Part shown: positions 5,768 to 7,633 of the stretch, in pieces | Layout of the letters: the number at the start of each line of letters is the position of its first letter | Position numbering within the stretch: the first letter of the stretch is position 1 | DNA from: Bryobacteraceae bacterium | Lineage (GTDB): Bacteria; Acidobacteriota; Terriglobia; Bryobacterales; Bryobacteraceae | Assembly (NCBI GenBank): GCA_014379815.1 | Contig: JACMLA010000351.1 | Coordinates: 1-7,633 of the forward strand | DNA length: 7,633 bases | Direction: 5' to 3' | Notes under the pieces: model-generated | What the model saw: the letters and a program-made list of their open reading frames with translations, nothing else | Databases searched by the model: none | Told to the model about the DNA's origin: nothing | Program-made: the position numbers and the translations under genes

Positions 5768-6844
5768 GTGGTTGCCAGCAGGCCCGTTCCGACAATACGG
5801 GAGCTTCGGGTGAGGGCACTCCGCGTGCCCATGCCTGAACCGCATCGGACAGCCGCCGGAGTGGTTCTCGAATCCCCTCTCGTCGCGACGCAGGTAATTA
5901 CAGACGGCGGGACATCCGGCTGGAGCCTGACTTTTACCTACACGCTCGACGCCCTGAGGCCCACGGCCGAGATGATCTCTAATCTTGAGCCGTTGATCGC
6001 AAATGAACCGCTGGCGCCCCTCGCGATCTTTACCGGGCTGCAAACTCGGTTTCGCTTGCTGGGGAACACAGGCCTGGTTGGAATGGCGATAGCAGCCATA
6101 GATATGGCTGTTTGGGATGCTCTGGCGCGGTCCTACAAAGTGCCACTAGCTCAGTTGTTGGGCGGTGCCGAGCATCCATTGCGTGCCTACTGTGGCATCG
6201 GATTCGAAGGTGCCTTGCTCTGCGCGCGAGCTGCTGAAAAATGGGCCAAATGGGGTGCTCTGGCAGTAAAAGCGAAAATTGGCTATCCGACAGTAGGCGA
6301 GGATATCGAAGTAGTTCGAGCTATTCGCCATGCCGTTGGTCCAGAGGTCGGCATTATGGTCGACTACAACCAGACGCTCACACCTGAAGAGGCGATTGAG
6401 CGATGCCGTCGTCTCGATGCCGAGGGTCTGGTCTGGATCGAAGAGCCAACTCTGGCGCACGACTTTGAGGGTCTCGCTTCTGTAGCCACTGCAATCAGTA
6501 CCCCGATTCAGGCTGGCGAAAATTGGTGGGGTTCTCTGGATGTCCGGCGCGCAGTTACCGCAAAATCGGTAGATCTGCTAATGCTGGATGTCATGAAGGC
6601 GGGTGGTGTTACGGGCTGGATGAGATGCTCGGCACTGGCCGAGGCCTACCGGCTACGTGTCTCTAGTCACCTCTGGCCGGAGCTCAGTGCGCAATTACTG
6701 TCCGTGACTCCCAACGCACACTGGCTGGAATACACGGACTGGTGGAACCCGGTTATGCTGTCACCACTGACTGTGAAAGATGGTTGGGTGCAACCATGCA
6801 GTATCGCCCTCAATGAACACGCGCTCAGTCAGTTTGAAGCCTGA
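5768..6844 (+). CDS. Mandelate racemase-like enolase-superfamily protein (probable sugar-acid enzyme)
   Basis: Enolase-superfamily enzymes abstract a proton alpha to a carboxylate using a Mg-stabilised enolate. Starting at GTG 5768 the protein is 358 aa, against 359 for recalled Pseudomonas putida mandelate racemase. Every key residue falls at a constant offset of +4: Lys168/Lys170 (VKAKIG; K164/K166), metal ligands Asp199 (VDYN), Glu225 (WIEEP) and Glu251 (GENW), the Asp274-His301 dyad (D270-H297) and Glu321 (AHWLE; E317). The cap domain is residues 1-130 and the barrel follows. In the specificity loop Val22 becomes His26, while Val29 is kept as Val33, so mandelate is unlikely to be the substrate. 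An ATG at 5654 opens the same frame but would overlap the kinase by 109 nt and encode non-homologous residues, so the GTG 5 nt after the kinase stop is preferred; no strong ribosome site supports it. The context suggests an acid-sugar dehydratase or epimerase. Confidence 0.88.
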   Translation: MVASRPVPTIRELRVRALRVPMPEPHRTAAGVVLESPLVATQVITDGGTSGWSLTFTYTLDALRPTAEMISNLEPLIANEPLAPLAIFTGLQTRFRLLGNTGLVGMAIAAIDMAVWDALARSYKVPLAQLLGGAEHPLRAYCGIGFEGALLCARAAEKWAKWGALAVKAKIGYPTVGEDIEVVRAIRHAVGPEVGIMVDYNQTLTPEEAIERCRRLDAEGLVWIEEPTLAHDFEGLASVATAISTPIQAGENWWGSLDVRRAVTAKSVDLLMLDVMKAGGVTGWMRCSALAEAYRLRVSSHLWPELSAQLLSVTPNAHWLEYTDWWNPVMLSPLTVKDGWVQPCSIALNEHALSQFEA

Positions 6845-6862
6845 GAATTCGATCCTGCCAAA

Positions 6863-6889
6863 ACCGGTGTATCGGGGAGACACACCGGT
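6863..6889. terminator. Convergent terminator hairpin
   Basis: A perfect 8-bp inverted repeat, ACCGGTGT (6863-6870) and ACACCGGT (6882-6889), with an 11-nt loop lies between two converging genes, 18 bp after the racemase-like stop and 19 bp after the stop of the minus gene. On the minus strand the stem runs into TTT, giving a four-T run with the last stem base, so it should work best for that gene. On the plus strand there is no T run. Confidence 0.65.
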
Positions 6890-6908
6890 CCTGAGCCGGA
6901 ATCTCACA

Positions 6909-7633
6909 CTACCTCACGACGAGGTTTACGGTATTTGACGCAGCACCGCCTGACCGCAACTGCAGGGGAACGGTACCGCTGGCTGTTTCCGCAGGGACCA
7001 GAACGTACACCTGATAAAGACCTATGAAGCCTGGGCTGGTAACAGCAGCGAAGACCGTTGCGGGCCGATTGTCAATGGTGGCGGTGACAGGCGCAGCGTT
7101 CGCTCCGGTAGTGAAATACTGCCCCGTGGGAATGGGCGCAAGAGGGGCAAGTCCGGTGGTGAAAACGATAATGTATTGACCTTTCTCGGCTGCGGCACCC
7201 GGACGTCCGGTCAACATATAGGACAGGTTTGTAAAGATACCCGCCTGAGTATCGAAGTAGATCGCCGGTGCGGTTGCAGCAACTTCCACTTCAACCGGGG
7301 TGGATTCGCCGGCCGCCGTTCGCACCGTAACCCGCCTGGTACCTGGTGTGGTCTCAAACGGGACCTGCACGACCACATAACCGTCGCCAAGTGTCACGAT
7401 TGGCGCGACCAGATCTCCTATACGTACACTGACGCCGTTGAAGCTTGCGGGAGCGTTGACACCATCGAACGACGAGCCGACATCGGTGATGACTCGTGCG
7501 AAGTTCGCGCCGAAGACCGTCATCAGACTGCCGGGTGCGACACGCCGAATGGAGGGATCGCTAATGGCGGAAATAGCGGCGCTGACCGTTGGCATTGCAG
7601 TACTGGGCGCAGCAAGCTGCGATCGCACCAGGC
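6909..7633 (-). CDS. Solibacter-type C-terminal domain protein (TIGR03437-like), 5'-truncated by the window edge
   Basis: This is the end of a probably larger secreted or cell-surface protein. The frame is open to the window edge. The GTG at 7628 is followed by an alanine/threonine-rich linker, so it is likely internal. From it, residues 20-60 carry 'ISDPSIRRVAPGSLMTVFGANFA', split here as an IPT/TIG-like start: 'DPSIRRVAPG' then 'SLMTVFGANFA'. Next come 'GVSVRIGDLVAPIVTLGDGYVVVQVP', seen as strands around 'VQVPFE', then 'APAIYFDT', the 'TTGLAPL' turn and 'GFIGLYQVYVLVP' near the end. This order matches the C-terminal domain recalled as TIGR03437, which is expanded in Candidatus Solibacter and relatives. 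Its function is unknown; it is found at the ends of varied extracellular proteins and may serve in sorting or binding. The catalytic or repeat part of this gene lies outside the window, so no function can be given. A terminator hairpin follows the stop. Confidence 0.82.
   Translation of the reverse strand, partial: LVRSQLAAPSTAMPTVSAAISAISDPSIRRVAPGSLMTVFGANFARVITDVGSSFDGVNAPASFNGVSVRIGDLVAPIVTLGDGYVVVQVPFETTPGTRRVTVRTAAGESTPVEVEVAATAPAIYFDTQAGIFTNLSYMLTGRPGAAAEKGQYIIVFTTGLAPLAPIPTGQYFTTGANAAPVTATIDNRPATVFAAVTSPGFIGLYQVYVLVPAETASGTVPLQLRSGGAASNTVNLVVR

Noticed and set aside
1..7633. CRISPR array, tRNA, insertion sequence or attachment site
   Set aside because: No regularly spaced repeats, cloverleaf, transposase or flanking duplication was seen on reading both strands.

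Overview
The window looks like chromosomal DNA from an Acidobacteriota bacterium, most likely of the Bryobacterales/Solibacter group. The main clue is the gene at the right edge. Its C-terminus has the hallmarks of the domain recalled as TIGR03437 (Solibacter uncharacterized C-terminal domain): an 'APGSLMTVFG' start, a 'TGLAPL' turn and 'GLYQVYVLVP' near the end. Base composition is moderately GC-rich and every gene looks intact except the two cut by the window edges. I see no tRNA, rRNA, CRISPR array or insertion sequence.

Layout, left to right. (1) 1-441 (+): the C-terminal part of a DsbA/thioredoxin-like disulfide oxidoreductase. (2) 460-3213 (-): a 917-aa protein of phage-tail type. It has an N-terminal beta-rich region, two copies of a small tail-sheath-like insert domain, a galactose-binding/CBM-like segment and a C-terminal TIM barrel. 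No other phage gene is in the window. (3) 3214-3505: an intergenic stretch of 292 bp with several dyads and a possible promoter. (4) 3506-4588 (-): a Tat-signal-bearing protein of the mannonate dehydratase (UxuA/ManD) type, with all four expected metal ligands. (5) 4589-4679: a short divergent promoter region. (6) 4680-5762 (+): a PfkB-family sugar kinase very like 2-keto-3-deoxygluconate (KDG) kinases. (7) 5768-6844 (+): an enolase-superfamily protein that aligns without gaps to recalled Pseudomonas mandelate racemase over nearly its whole length. (8) 6863-6889: a convergent terminator hairpin. (9) 6909-7633 (-): the partial Solibacter-type C-terminal domain protein.

The metabolic core is 3506-6844: a dehydratase, a KDG-type kinase and a mandelate-racemase-like enzyme set divergently around a 91-bp control region. 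The simplest reading is sugar-acid (hexonate/uronate-derived) catabolism. Acid sugars are epimerised or dehydrated to 2-keto-3-deoxy acids and then phosphorylated for an Entner-Doudoroff type cleavage. The aldolase, transporter and regulator are not in the window. Two things do not fit a textbook pathway. The dehydratase is apparently exported while the kinase must be cytosolic, and the racemase homologue has a more polar substrate pocket than mandelate racemase. The 917-aa tail-like protein is the most unusual single gene.

All family assignments come from reading motifs and from memory of family sequences; no database search was run.
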